Numbered from the stretch's first letter, positions 18,098-27,355 are shown. The stretch is DNA of 64,000 nucleotides from Dictyobacter vulcani (GCF_008974265.1 NZ_BKZW01000001.1:558001-622000), one strand, 5' to 3'. The notes: a model not told the origin generated them from the sequence alone. A program made the numbers and translations.

Positions 18098-19082
18098 CGT
18101 ATTACATTTTCTATAGTAAAATATGTACGTATTACGTTACATACGTACGTATAAACGTTTTTTGTTCCCCTCAGCTCTCACCACTGGAGACTCTACAAAA
18201 ACGGGGCAATCTCAATGGAAAACGAAGAGCTGTCAATGGAATGAACCTGGAAGTCAAACGAGGAGAGGTCTTTGGATTTCTAGGCCCCAATGGCGCAGGA
18301 AAAACAACGACTATTCGCATGCTCCTGAACCTCGTTCGCCCAACCTCTGGAGAGATTCGGCTCTTTGGTGAACGGCTCGATCACCATCCGCGTCGTCTGC
18401 TGCCACGCGTGGGTGCCTTGATCGAACAGCCAGCCTTTCAAGCGTATTTAAGTGGGCGAGACAACTTGATCGTCGTGGGAGGCTATACCGGAGGCGTTGC
18501 GCACACTCGCGTCGATGAGGTCCTGGAACTGGTGGGGCTTGAAAGCCGGGGAAACGATCGCTATGGCACCTACTCGCTTGGCATGCGTCAGCGACTCGGG
18601 GTTGGAGCGGCCTTACTCACCGACCCGGACCTGATCATTCTGGATGAACCTGGCAATGGGCTTGATCCTGCTGGCATTGTCGAGATGCGTGAATTGATTC
18701 GGCGTCTGGCGACGCAAGGGAAGACCATCTTTGTCTCCAGCCACATTCTGGCGGAAGTCCGTCAATTTTGCACACGCATTGGCATTGTCCGTGCTGGATA
18801 CATGATCGCGAGCGGAACTGTTGATGAACTGCTGCGAGCCAATGGTCTCTGGGAGATAGACGTCCCGAACCCGCCACAGGCACTTCCCTTGCTTTCGCAA
18901 CTTCCTCTTGTGCGCTCTGCCCACCTTGAACACAACCACGTGTTACTCGATGCGCCATCGGCGCGAGGACGTGATCTCATTGCGTTCCTGGTACAGCAGA
19001 ATATCTGGCCGGAAAGTGTCCATCGTCGGGAAGAGGAACTCGAACAGGTCTTTTTACGACTGACTGATCAGGAGGCGGGCTT

Positions 19083-20042
19083 ATGAAAGCAGGCGCAAAC
19101 GTATTGAAGACGTCCCTGTCCCAGACAGCAATTCCAACAGCAACCCTCTGGCAATTGATTCAGAATGAACTCTACAAGCTCTGGAAGCACCGCGTCACCT
19201 GGATCCTGCTGGGCGTTGATCTGTTTTTCGTATTCACTGCCTGGTGTGTCCTCGTCTTCTATGCCATGAAAACACATGAGGGTTTTGAGCCGGGGCACCT
19301 CCTGGGTGGAGCGGAGGCCCTGCGTAATGCCCTCTCCCAACCACTCATCCTCGGACGGCGTGGAGGAATGTTCATCACGGCGGCACTGGGAGGTCTGGCC
19401 TTTGGCTCCGAGTTTAGCAATGGCTCGATCCGCCTCATTCTCAGCCGGGGGGTCAATCGGGCGGCGTATTTGCTGTCGAAATACATCGCGCTTGCCGTGG
19501 TGTGCCTGGCACTGGTGATCGCAAGCCTCCTTTTGAGCGCAGTGTTAACCAGCTTGCTGATTCTCTTTCACCAGCCTGCTCCCACGTTGCTGAGTCTCGA
19601 TGGCCCCACGCTGCAAAGTGTCCTCGCTGTTTGTGTCGGATCCTACGAGAGCTTTTTGTTCTGCTTGCTCTTCGGGGCAGCACTCGCTCTGGTGGCACGC
19701 TCAGCGGCCTTCGGGATGGCAGCCAGTTTTGCCTATCTTATCGGTGAAGATATCGCCGCGCAGATCTTGCCCGTGCTCAGCAAGGCACTCCACACGCAAC
19801 TGGGCAATCAGATCGTGGATGTCCTCTACACCACGAATCTGAATGCCTTCTATGCCGATATGCTGCCGAAGTTCCTCGCGCAAGGACTCGACCGGATTGA
19901 TGGGGTCGTTGCGTGTACCCCAGTGGGGAATATCTGCGTAGCGTCCAGTCCCATCCAGTCATTGCTCATCGTCTTGGTCTGGGGGCTTGTGCTGGCAGGC
20001 GTGCCAACCCTCCTCTTTCTCAAGCGCGATGTGTTGCAGTAA
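19083..20042 (+). CDS. ABC-2 type transporter permease
   Basis: Membrane subunit of 319 residues with about six helices. The N-terminal cytoplasmic part, LWQLIQNELYKLWKHRVTWILL, leads into the first helix, as is typical of ABC-2 permeases. GLAFGSEFSNGSIRLILSRG is the conserved family segment (AxEFxxGTxR pattern) near residue 105. Later helices include SKYIALAVVCLALVIASLLL and SLLIVLVWGLVLAGVPTLLF. Its ATG overlaps the stop of the ATPase gene (ATGA). With the ATPase broken by IS3, its function depends on any rescued ATPase. Substrates of this class include antimicrobial peptides and lipids; which one applies is unknown. Confidence 0.88.
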   Translation: MKAGANVLKTSLSQTAIPTATLWQLIQNELYKLWKHRVTWILLGVDLFFVFTAWCVLVFYAMKTHEGFEPGHLLGGAEALRNALSQPLILGRRGGMFITAALGGLAFGSEFSNGSIRLILSRGVNRAAYLLSKYIALAVVCLALVIASLLLSAVLTSLLILFHQPAPTLLSLDGPTLQSVLAVCVGSYESFLFCLLFGAALALVARSAAFGMAASFAYLIGEDIAAQILPVLSKALHTQLGNQIVDVLYTTNLNAFYADMLPKFLAQGLDRIDGVVACTPVGNICVASSPIQSLLIVLVWGLVLAGVPTLLFLKRDVLQ

Positions 20043-20163
20043 GAGCGAGATCCTCGACCACGGACTCGACCGAGAGCGCACCAAGCAAACACTCGCTCCT
20101 GGTCGGAAGACGAGCGATCCGTAACAAAAGAAGAAAAGAAACAACAAAAAGGAGTATCTCTAG

Positions 20164-20406
20164 ATGAACACACAACTGCTTGCCATCCTGAAACATCCGG
20201 CGCTTTTCGTCGTGAGTATTATTGGCACGATCCTGTGCCTGCTTTTGGGAATCTATTATGTCCTTCCCGGGGTCTATCATGTCTCTTTGAGCCATTCCCA
20301 TCCTCCCCTAGACCCCAAACCGGACTATGCGGCAGCCTTTCTCGTGCTCGCGGTGATCTGCGCAGGCGTGGCGGTTCTTGCTCGTCGTGCTGGACGGACG
20401 AAGTAA
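20164..20406 (+). CDS. Small membrane protein
   Basis: Product of 80 residues with two membrane helices (about 13-35 and 55-73), separated by a loop HSHPPLDPKPD and ending in a basic tail ARRAGRTK. AAGGAG precedes the ATG with good spacing. It follows the permease gene by about 120 bases on the same strand, so it is likely the last gene of the transporter operon. I do not recognise the family. It may be an accessory of the exporter or an immunity-like protein; neither is shown. Confidence 0.65.
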   Translation: MNTQLLAILKHPALFVVSIIGTILCLLLGIYYVLPGVYHVSLSHSHPPLDPKPDYAAAFLVLAVICAGVAVLARRAGRTK

Positions 20407-20826
20407 CCTGATCCCATCCTGGTGGAGCCTTCCGGCCCTCGACAGAAACCTGCATGGGTTTCATTTTGCCGTTGGCCGGAGTTGCTCTTCGCCTTCCCAG
20501 AACGAGAGAATCACTCTATTCATGAGTTGTGCACCTACTGAAAGCTGGCGCGAAGAGGAGAGTGCAGCGGAGCAAGAGGAAGCCACAGAGGCATCCCAAG
20601 ACGATGCTAGTACATAGCACTCCCTGCATCTACGCGTCATCTTTTGACTGGCAGAATATTCTGTCAGCCGCTAGTCTTGTTCCCCCTGTAGTGATGACGC
20701 CCCTCATGATCCTCTCTTCTGTCGAGCAATCACGGTCTGATGAGCACAAATTCCTTAACGTTGTCTTTCGGTTTCATTATACTCAAGGGCCGTTTCTCTC
20801 TTGACGCCCCCTTCTCTCTCTATTAC
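20407..20826. other. Intergenic stretch, no gene seen
   Basis: About 420 bases between the transporter operon and the metal module. Short open frames here are without a ribosome site or recognisable content. Confidence 0.5.
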
Positions 20827-20850
20827 TATATGAACAGGTATTCACATATC
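20827..20850. promoter_or_regulatory. SmtB/ArsR-type operator
   Basis: The core TGAACAGGTATTCA (20831-20844) is an imperfect dyad flanked by ATA and CATAT. It closely resembles the TGAACA-N-TATTCA operator class of SmtB/CzrA-type repressors. It sits directly before the ribosome site of the arsR-type gene, the place expected for autoregulation. Confidence 0.7.
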
Positions 20851-20866
20851 AAAAGGAGAAGATGGA

Positions 20867-21247
20867 ATGGAGAAGGAAGAGACACTCCAAGCTATCGATG
20901 CTGAAACATTAGAGACAGCGCGTACTGAGGCCCTTCCCGAAGCACACTTGCAGATGATCGTCGAGACCTTTCAGGCGCTCTCCGATCCTACCCGCGCTCG
21001 TATTCTCTATGCCTTGATTCAGCGCCCCATGTGTGTCCGTGACCTGGCGCTCCTCGTCAGCGTCTCCTCGTCAGGAGTTTCGCATCAACTGCGCTTTTTA
21101 CGAGATCGTCGCCTGGTCAAATCACAGCGTGATGGCAATACCATCTACTATCACGTCGATGATCACCATGTCAGCGCCCTCTTCAAAGAAGCCGACTACC
21201 ATATCGATCATGTCAGGCGAGGGCTTCCCGATCATCCGTATCCTTGA
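20867..21247 (+). CDS. ArsR/SmtB-family metal-sensing repressor
   Basis: Winged-helix repressor of 126 residues. The recognition region is MCVRDLALLVSVSSSGVSHQ, followed by the wing SQRDGNTIYYHV. The last helix holds Asp99, His101, His112 and His115, spaced D-x-H-x10-H-x2-H. That is the alpha-5 metal site known from SmtB, CzrA and NmtR, which sense Zn, Co or Ni. Metal binding there releases DNA. An operator-like dyad lies just upstream, AAAAGGAG serves as ribosome site, and a metal-pumping P-type ATPase gene follows by about 115 bases. I infer that it represses itself and the ATPase gene until the metal is in excess. Confidence 0.9.
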   Translation: MEKEETLQAIDAETLETARTEALPEAHLQMIVETFQALSDPTRARILYALIQRPMCVRDLALLVSVSSSGVSHQLRFLRDRRLVKSQRDGNTIYYHVDDHHVSALFKEADYHIDHVRRGLPDHPYP

Positions 21248-21363
21248 GCCTCGCTCAAAGCCGCTTCACGCTCTGTTGTCGAGGCTTTTCAAGGTCAGCC
21301 CAGCTTCTTTTTTGGCTATCTATGTGACTACTTGAGCATATATGCAGTATGGAAGGAGGCTTC

Positions 21364-23313
21364 ATGGCTTCATCACCTTCGGCTCTGATGCGTTTTCAGA
21401 GCGCATGTGTCACCTGTGTACAAGGCGGGCAACGCTTTGTTGGACGATACCGCGACTTTTTGCTTGATCCAGGGACGCTCTTTACCCTGGCAAGTCTTGT
21501 GCTGCTGATTGCCGCCACCATTGTGACCCCTGATGGACTGATCAATTCAGAGCATGCACGTACGTGGTTGTATCTGGCGGCTGCTCTGGCTGGTTCCCTC
21601 TACATCTGGTGGTCGGCCATTCAGGGCATTCGCGAACGCGATTTCACGGCGGATATTCCGGTTTCGTTTGCCACTGCCGCAGCCCTCATCATCGGTCAAT
21701 ATTCTGCGGCGGCGGTCGTCGCTGTGCTCTTGCTCTTGGGCGGGATGCTGGAAGAGTTCGTCTCCGCGCGCGCAGGCAATGCCCTGGATTCGCTTTCAAA
21801 ACTCCTCCCGGACCGGGTGACTGTCAGGCGGAACGGGGAAGATCTGGTCGTCGTACTCTCGGAGGTGCAAAGCGCTGATCTGGTGCTGATCCGCTCAGGG
21901 GATCGCATCCCAGTTGATGGGGTGGTTGTTCAGGGAACCGCTTCCATCAATCAAGCCGCTATCACGGGCGAGAGTATGGCGGTGGAAAGGCGTCCTGGTG
22001 ATACAGTATACGCGGGAACGCTGAACGAACTGGGAGCCCTGGAAGTGCGTACCACCAAAGTAGGAGAAGAAACCACCCTCGGCCAGATCCGACGTATGGT
22101 TGAGGAGGCACAAGAACAGAAGGCTCCCATTGAGCGCATTCTCAATCGATATGCCAAGTTTTACACGCCTGCCGCGCTCATTCTGGGAGCCTTCGTCTGG
22201 TGGTGGAGCGGCGATATCCTGCGAGCTATTACCATCCTCATCGTCTTCTGTCCCTGTGTGATGGTCCTGGCGACCCCAACTGCCCTGGTCGCCTCCATTG
22301 GCAATGCTGCCTTGCACGGCAGTCTCGTCAAAAAGGGCGCGACCATTGAAGCGATGGCGAAAGTCACTGCCGTGGCTTTCGACAAGACGGGGACGCTCAC
22401 CTTTGGGCAACCCAAACTGACCACCATCCAGCCTCTCGGGATACTCACGGAAACCGATGTGTTACGCCTGGCCGCTATTGCCGAGAAGTTGAGTGAGCAT
22501 CCGCTAGGACGTGCGGTCGTCCAGGCGGCTATGGATCGTGAACTTCCTGTTCCTGATCCGCAGCAGTTTACGGTCCTGCCAGGGCTGGGTGTACAAGCAC
22601 GCATTGAGGATGGGGAGGTCGTCATTGGCCGGCCACGGCTCCTCTCCGAGCAGGGCATCACCGTTGATCCAGAGATCCAGGCTCGCGCGACGAATCTGGT
22701 AGCTGTAGGACGCACCGTCATCCTGGTCGCACACAACGGACAGATTGTTGGAATGCTTGTGCTGGAAGATACATTGCGGCCTCAAGCAAGTTCGGTGATC
22801 ATGCACCTGAAGAAGCTAGGCATTCGCACGATTCTGGTGACGGGAGACAACACCGTGACGGCTGAGCGGATTGCTGGGGAGTTGGGCATCAGCGAAGTCC
22901 ATGCCGAAGTCCTCCCGGCGCAGAAGGTCGAGATCGTGAAGCAGCTTCAGGCTCAAGGGTTCGATGTCGCCTTTGTGGGGGATGGTGTCAACGATGGGCC
23001 TGCCCTGGCAACGGCGAATGTGGGTGTGGCGATGGGGTTGGGTGGCACAGACGTGGCGATTGAAACAGCCGAGATCGCGCTCTTGTCTGATGATCTCACG
23101 AAACTGCCCCACTTGCTGAGCCTCTCCCGACAAGCGATGCGAGCCATCAAGCAGAACCTGATCTTCTCACTTTCAGTGTTGGCGATTGCGGTCGGGCTTG
23201 CCATTCCAGGCATTCTCGCGCCAGTGACCGGAGCGATCCTGCATGAACTCTCATCCATCCCTGTCATTGCCAATTCCGCTCGCCTGATTGGACTACGTGA
23301 ACACCATGAGTAG
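21364..23313 (+). CDS. P1B-type heavy-metal-transporting ATPase
   Basis: Membrane pump of 649 residues that drives a metal ion across the membrane with ATP. Motifs in order: ITGES (actuator domain, about 200), FCPCVMVLATPTAL with the metal-binding CPC in helix 6 (about 296), the phosphorylated Asp in FDKTGTLT (about 340), SEHPLGRAV (HP motif), and GDGVNDGPAL. The last helix has HELSSIPVIANSARL. No Cys- or His-rich metal-binding domain is present at the N-terminus. ATG 21364 follows AAGGAGG at the right distance; the in-frame ATG at 21349 lacks one. CPC with the neighbouring SmtB-type sensor suggests Zn, Cd or Co rather than Cu. Specificity is not proven. Confidence 0.92.
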   Translation: MASSPSALMRFQSACVTCVQGGQRFVGRYRDFLLDPGTLFTLASLVLLIAATIVTPDGLINSEHARTWLYLAAALAGSLYIWWSAIQGIRERDFTADIPVSFATAAALIIGQYSAAAVVAVLLLLGGMLEEFVSARAGNALDSLSKLLPDRVTVRRNGEDLVVVLSEVQSADLVLIRSGDRIPVDGVVVQGTASINQAAITGESMAVERRPGDTVYAGTLNELGALEVRTTKVGEETTLGQIRRMVEEAQEQKAPIERILNRYAKFYTPAALILGAFVWWWSGDILRAITILIVFCPCVMVLATPTALVASIGNAALHGSLVKKGATIEAMAKVTAVAFDKTGTLTFGQPKLTTIQPLGILTETDVLRLAAIAEKLSEHPLGRAVVQAAMDRELPVPDPQQFTVLPGLGVQARIEDGEVVIGRPRLLSEQGITVDPEIQARATNLVAVGRTVILVAHNGQIVGMLVLEDTLRPQASSVIMHLKKLGIRTILVTGDNTVTAERIAGELGISEVHAEVLPAQKVEIVKQLQAQGFDVAFVGDGVNDGPALATANVGVAMGLGGTDVAIETAEIALLSDDLTKLPHLLSLSRQAMRAIKQNLIFSLSVLAIAVGLAIPGILAPVTGAILHELSSIPVIANSARLIGLREHHE

Positions 23314-23368
23314 AGAAGCAAAGAAAGCGCGTGGCCGCACCCCTCATCTTGTCTCTCAGAGGCTCTAA

Positions 23369-24120
23369 CCCCAGTGCCGAAGGGGATGGATACGTCAACT
23401 CCTGATCCTGTTCTCCGTTATCGGGCCAGGACTGATTACCGCCAATGTGGATAACGATGCCAGGGGGATTACGGGCTACTCGCTGGCCGGGGCACAATAT
23501 GGCTATGGGTTGCTGTGGGCCGTCGTCCTGGTCACGATTAGCTTGGCCGTCGTGCAGGAAATGGTGGCTCGCATGGGGGTGGTCACCGACAAAGGATTGG
23601 CAGATCTCATTCGCGAACGCTTCGGAGTCCGCGTGGCGTTCTGGAGCATGATACTCTTGTTGGTGGCCAATGCCGCGACCACAGTCGCCGAATTTGCGGG
23701 ATTGCTGGAGCGATGGATATTTTCGGGGTGAGCCCCTTCATTACCGTGCCGCTGGCGGCTGTGGTAGTCTGGTTTCTCGTGGTGCGGGGCAACTACAAAT
23801 ATGTGGAGCGCATTTTGCTCGTCTTGTGCGCCATCTATCTCAGCTATGTCGGGAGCGGGTTTCTGGTCCATCCCGGCTGGGTGCACGTCTTCCACCAGCC
23901 GGTAGTGCCACCGCTCCAACTCAACCAGGGCTATTTGCTGACCTTGGTGGCCGTGATTGGGACGACCATTGCCCCCTGGATGCAGTTTTATCAGCAATCC
24001 TCGGTAGCAGACAAGCAGATTCCTGTGCAGCACCTGCGCTACGAGCAGATTGATACTTTGGTGGGAGCCTTCCTCACGGATTTTGTCATTTATCCGATCT
24101 GGCTCACTTTTGGTGATGCT
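23369..24120 (+). pseudogene. Nramp-family divalent metal transporter, broken
   Basis: The sequence reads LILFSVIGPGLITANVDNDA, then GITGYSLAGAQYGYG, the first helices of an Nramp-like carrier. Near 23710 it shifts frame and continues FGVSPFITVPLAAVVVWFLV and VIGTTIAPWMQFYQQSS. Upstream a TAA at 23366-23368 closes the frame and no good start codon is seen. Downstream, after IYPIWLTFGDA near 24110, homology ends where a tnpB fragment begins on the other strand. It thus lacks a start, has one frameshift and has lost its C-terminal half. It lies behind the metal ATPase and may once have belonged to that operon. Confidence 0.75.
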
Positions 24121-24614
24121 CTTTGCTTTCCCAATATCCAGGTATTTCGCAGACGAGAATGTGCGCCACTGATGTTCCCCTGGAAGCGCAGATTCTCAGC
24201 CATATTGACCCATCCAAGCTTTGGGATCCAGACGCGATGATCGCCCAGTTCCATTTGATCATTCGCAAGATAAAAGCTGGCTTTGCTGCGTTTTTTGCTT
24301 TTGAACCGGGGATAGCCGGTGCGTTTTCCCGTCTTCATGCCTTCAAAGAAAGCGGTAAAGGCCTTTCCCAGATCAAGGAAGGGCTGATCAGAGGCGTTTT
24401 TGGTGACGTCCCAGGTCCAGGGAAACTGTTGCCGCCTGATGGCATTAAATTGTTTCTTTAACGCCAACGCGCTCGGCTTCTCACCGGCTTCATAGTGCCG
24501 ATTCCATTCGGCGAGCGCCCAATTCCACACGAATCGTGTGGTTCCCGCAGCCTTGGCGAAATACACCTGTTGCTCGTCAGTCGGATGAAGGCGTATTTTG
24601 TGGGCTTTGATCAT
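24115..24614 (-). pseudogene. TnpB fragment (N-terminal part)
   Basis: It starts MIKAHKIRLHPTDEQQVYFAKAAGTTRFVWNW and continues KGKAFTAFF-like sequence, YPRFKSKKRSKASFYL and VWIPKLGWVNMAENLRF, all typical of the TnpB N-terminal domain. After about 150 residues, at NISGA, the match fades and the DNA joins the broken Nramp gene. The RuvC domain and zinc ribbon are missing, so no nuclease can be made. It is only distantly similar to the intact TnpB at 10775. An IS200/IS605-type insertion followed by deletion would explain both this fragment and the lost Nramp C-terminus. Confidence 0.8.
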
Positions 24615-24693
24615 CGTACCTCTCCCCATATCCACCCAGTCACTCGGATCACTGTCTTGAATGTTTTACGCTACTTTGGCGAAAATATATGCT

Positions 24694-25075
24694 TCATGCA
24701 CAGAGACTATCATACTCTCCTATATTTTTCAATACAGTAGGACTCTCCTTTGAGCTAAGCTTCGCACACACGATACCTGCTCCTGGGAAAGTAGAGAAGC
24801 GCTCCTGCCGCATCTCCTCAGTTTTTACTACCTCGAAACCGGCATCCGAGACGAGGGCGACCAGATCTCGGATGCGGCTTCCCCCGGCATGAAAGCGCGC
24901 AGCCTGGCCCTGGCGCTCCTGCTTGCGTGTGAAGTCAGCAACGACCAGGCGCCCGCCTGATTTGAGCACACGGGTGATTTCCGCGAGCCCCTGACGTTTG
25001 AGGCTCTGCGGCAAATGGTGCATCATCAAGGTCGCGAACACCACGTCGAACGTCTGATCGGGGAAAGGGAACTGC
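24694..25075 (-). pseudogene. Class I SAM methyltransferase, C-terminal piece
   Basis: It reads IEQFPFPDQTFDVVFATLMMHHL, then EITRVLKSGGRLVVADFTRK and DAGFEVVKTEEM, the later motifs (acidic loop, post-motif I to III) of a Methyltransf_11-type enzyme. The first half lies beyond the IS, at 27377-27580. With one copy of the 13-bp flanking repeat kept, the halves join in frame as FQLGVIEQFPFPD. The piece alone lacks the SAM-binding GxGxG loop and should be inactive. The natural substrate is unknown. Confidence 0.85.
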
Positions 25076-25088
25076 TCGATCACTCCAA
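25076..25088. repeat. 13-bp direct repeat, left copy (likely target duplication)
   Basis: TCGATCACTCCAA, repeated at 27377-27389 on the other side of the IS. Keeping one copy restores the methyltransferase reading frame. Confidence 0.8.
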
Positions 25089-25092
25089 TCGA

Positions 25093-25112
25093 CCCACGGG
25101 ATGCGCAACGAG
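25093..25112 (+). repeat. Left inverted repeat of the IS4-like element (motif copy 4)
   Basis: CCCACGGGATGCGCAACGAG, a perfect reverse complement of 27356-27375 and identical to 587-606. Confidence 0.92.
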
Positions 25113-25254
25113 GTAAACTCAGGCAATGGAATCAATTGAAAACCTCAACAGGAAAAGGAAAGGAAGCAAAAGCCTTGCATCGATAGACTTCGATGAAGAG
25201 GTGATGCCCAGCCAGCAGCGCATCGGAAGGGTTGCCAAAGACAGGAAAAAAGGC

Positions 25255-27252
25255 TTACGCGACGGCTTGAGCAGGAGGGCCAAACGTTTCGAAGAAGCGG
25301 ACGGGCAGGCCATGTAAAAGAACAGAGAGCCTGGGAGCATCAGCGGAACGGGCATTGCGAGCGAGGCGCTGGGACCAGGAGAGCCGATAATGAGCACGCT
25401 GCTCGCGAGTCAGCAGCGTCTCGTCTGGCTTCAGAGGATGTGCTGGCTGTGAGGACTGAGGGCAAGCTTCCCAGGAAAAGGTGGCTGTTTCTCGCCGTAG
25501 GAGCTGGGTCCAGTGACGGCGCACAGAGCGACGAGGCCAATCGCGCCAGAGCAAGGGAGCCGACGGAGACACGACGGGAACATGCGGCAAGGATGGCACC
25601 GCAGGAGCAGAGAGCGGATCAGGAGGCAGAGGCCAGAAGACGGCACTGACGCGGCGTGGTTTTTTGGTGGAAGGATGTTCTTGACACTGCTCGCGCAAGG
25701 GGCAAGCCCGACAGAAGCCAATGCGGCCCGCATACAAGACACGCAGAGAGCCATCATGTTCGGGTCGACGCTCTTGCGCGTACAGCGGATGATCAGCGGG
25801 ACAGCGCAAGGTACCGTCGGGTTGCAGCGTAAACACTGAGCCAGGAAAACCGCCGGTAAACGAGCGTTTGGCCCACTGCGCAGGACCATAGATTACCGGA
25901 GCGGCTGACCCACTGGGAACGGCTGGCTCACTGAGAGCGACTGGCAAAACTGCGTGAGCCGGAGCAAATTCGGTCGTGCGCACTGTTGCGGGAGTCAGAT
26001 GCAGGCCGAGTTCCATCCGCAGGTTCCAGAGCCACTGAACCAGGATCTGGAAGCATTCCTGTCCCCAGGCCGTGTGAGAGACCCAACGGTCAGCGTCCTG
26101 TTCACCATCTTCATCCGCCAGCACGGTTTCAAAAGAACCGCGATGCAGATACACATCCAGGACATCTTTGGCGCTGAAGGCAGGGCAAGGCAGCGTTGAA
26201 ACAAAGAGCTCGTAGACAGTCTCCGCTCGCTGCTCCCCAACGGAGGGAGGGTCTGAGGTGGCTGGATGGGTCGCCACGATCACGCGTACCAGAGGCCCCG
26301 TAGGGGAAAGCGGGACGGCTGGACAATCAAACAGGGTCCGGGTCATCTGGCTTTCGGGGTGCGTACAGGTGGCAGCGGGAGCGGCAGCCAACACGGCCTG
26401 CATTTCCGCCACATCCAGCAGGTGGTAATCCTTGTGGCGGGCCACCACTGCCAGGCCCGAGGTGAGGACATCGCAGAGAGGAGCAGCATTGCCATACAGG
26501 CCGTCGAGGCGGATGACGATCTGCTGGGCAGGTACACCAACCTGCTTTCCATAGTCGAGCAGAACCTGGATCGCTCGCAGCAGTTCGCCCCGGTAATCGC
26601 CGTTGCCCGACCCTCCAAAGGTTCCCAGAAACTGATGGGTATGAGCTTGGAGCACCACGGTCCTGGTGCGTACGACTTCCCCGCGCTTGCGGCCCTGATA
26701 CCCTTTGGCGCACACCTGGTCAAAGCGACGGCGCGCAGCAGGCAGCGACTCGGCCTGGGGCAAGGCGCGTTGGCGAGCGACCTTTCGGGTGCCATCCACA
26801 TCCGCGACCAGCCAGCTCTGCCCACACCGATCGATGATCCCGCCGGGATCAGGAAACGACGTGCGGGCCTGCACGTCTTGCTGGAAGAGGGTACGCATGT
26901 TTTCGACGCTGGCCTGATCCAGCGCCGCCAAAAAGCGAGAGAGCGCGGAGCGCGAGGGCAAACGCTGGCGGCCAAAGAAGGCCATGAACTCGTCGGCAAA
27001 CGGCACAAGGCGCTCGTAAAAGGCTTGCAAGGTCGGTTCACCGGAAAGCGCGTAGCCGACGAGGACCACGACAAAATCGATGAGATCGTAGGTCCCCATC
27101 CGGGCGCGCGCGAAGCGGACTCGTTGGGTGATAGCCGTGAGAATACCCGTCTGGGTGAGGCTCTGAGCAAAAGCTGCCGCTTCTCCCATCCAATTGGGAG
27201 TGGAAGGTTGCGACTCTGGAGTCGTCTGGACGGTGGTGGTCGAATGCGTCAT
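25255..27252 (-). CDS. DDE transposase (IS4-superfamily-like)
   Basis: Transposase of 665 residues, counted from the ATG at 27252 (MTHSTTTVQTT); longer in-frame starts exist. Candidate catalytic residues are the Asp in SWLVADVDGTRK, the Asp in IVIRLDGLYGNA, and the Glu in VYLHRGSFETVLADE, where Y-x2-R-x3-E resembles the IS4 signature. Near the end a Cys-rich patch (GFCRACPLREQC) resembles the zinc motif of some DDE transposases. The frame is intact and both ends are perfect, so the element may be recent. Family placement is from motif reading only. Confidence 0.85.
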   Translation of the reverse strand: MTHSTTTVQTTPESQPSTPNWMGEAAAFAQSLTQTGILTAITQRVRFARARMGTYDLIDFVVVLVGYALSGEPTLQAFYERLVPFADEFMAFFGRQRLPSRSALSRFLAALDQASVENMRTLFQQDVQARTSFPDPGGIIDRCGQSWLVADVDGTRKVARQRALPQAESLPAARRRFDQVCAKGYQGRKRGEVVRTRTVVLQAHTHQFLGTFGGSGNGDYRGELLRAIQVLLDYGKQVGVPAQQIVIRLDGLYGNAAPLCDVLTSGLAVVARHKDYHLLDVAEMQAVLAAAPAATCTHPESQMTRTLFDCPAVPLSPTGPLVRVIVATHPATSDPPSVGEQRAETVYELFVSTLPCPAFSAKDVLDVYLHRGSFETVLADEDGEQDADRWVSHTAWGQECFQILVQWLWNLRMELGLHLTPATVRTTEFAPAHAVLPVALSEPAVPSGSAAPVIYGPAQWAKRSFTGGFPGSVFTLQPDGTLRCPADHPLYAQERRPEHDGSLRVLYAGRIGFCRACPLREQCQEHPSTKKPRRVSAVFWPLPPDPLSAPAVPSLPHVPVVSPSAPLLWRDWPRRSVRRHWTQLLRRETATFSWEACPQSSQPAHPLKPDETLLTREQRAHYRLSWSQRLARNARSADAPRLSVLLHGLPVRFFETFGPPAQAVA

Positions 27253-27355
27253 ACTAGAAAGGTGTCCTCCTTCTGAGAAAAATTTTGAGGTTTCTTCTCT
27301 TATAGGAGACACTTTTTTTTAGCGTTTCGCCAGTCTCTGCGGATCAGTTACAAAT

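Larger units (their letters stand above)
16853..18214 (+). mobile_element. IS3-family element (IS150-like), complete
   Basis: The left end TGAGCTTGCCCCAGTTTG matches the reverse complement of the right end, TGAGATTGCCCCGTTTTTG. The flanking triplet ATG (16850-16852 and 18215-18217) is a 3-bp target duplication. The element is 1362 bp and has two overlapping genes. Confidence 0.92.
16753..19086 (+). pseudogene. ABC transporter ATP-binding protein, split by an IS3 element
   Basis: The gene starts at 16753 (MIRESLQAQAF, then ILQTVGLSKVY) and is cut at 16852. It resumes at 18218 with GKRRAVNGMNLEVKRGEVFG. Removing the IS and one ATG target copy gives a continuous reading KVYGKRRAVNG and a protein of 322 residues. 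The second part holds Walker A (GPNGAGKTTT), a signature-like SLGMRQRL, Walker B (LIILDEPGNGLD) and the H-loop (SSHIL). This is an ABC-2/bacitracin-type exporter ATPase, and its stop overlaps the permease gene by ATGA. As it stands, a TTG at 18094, overlapping the stop of IS3 orfB, could start a shortened ATPase with a foreign N-terminus that still has all ATPase motifs. Confidence 0.9.

Noticed and set aside
18094..18217. N-terminal extension of the ABC ATPase from the TTG at 18094
   Set aside because: As a native start it is wrong: these codons are IS3 DNA. The native start is 16753. It is kept only as a possible rescue start in the findings.
26266..27276. A 336-residue plus-strand open frame
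   Set aside because: It is the antisense of the IS4-like transposase gene, has no recognisable domain or ribosome site, and its length follows from the codon use of the real gene.
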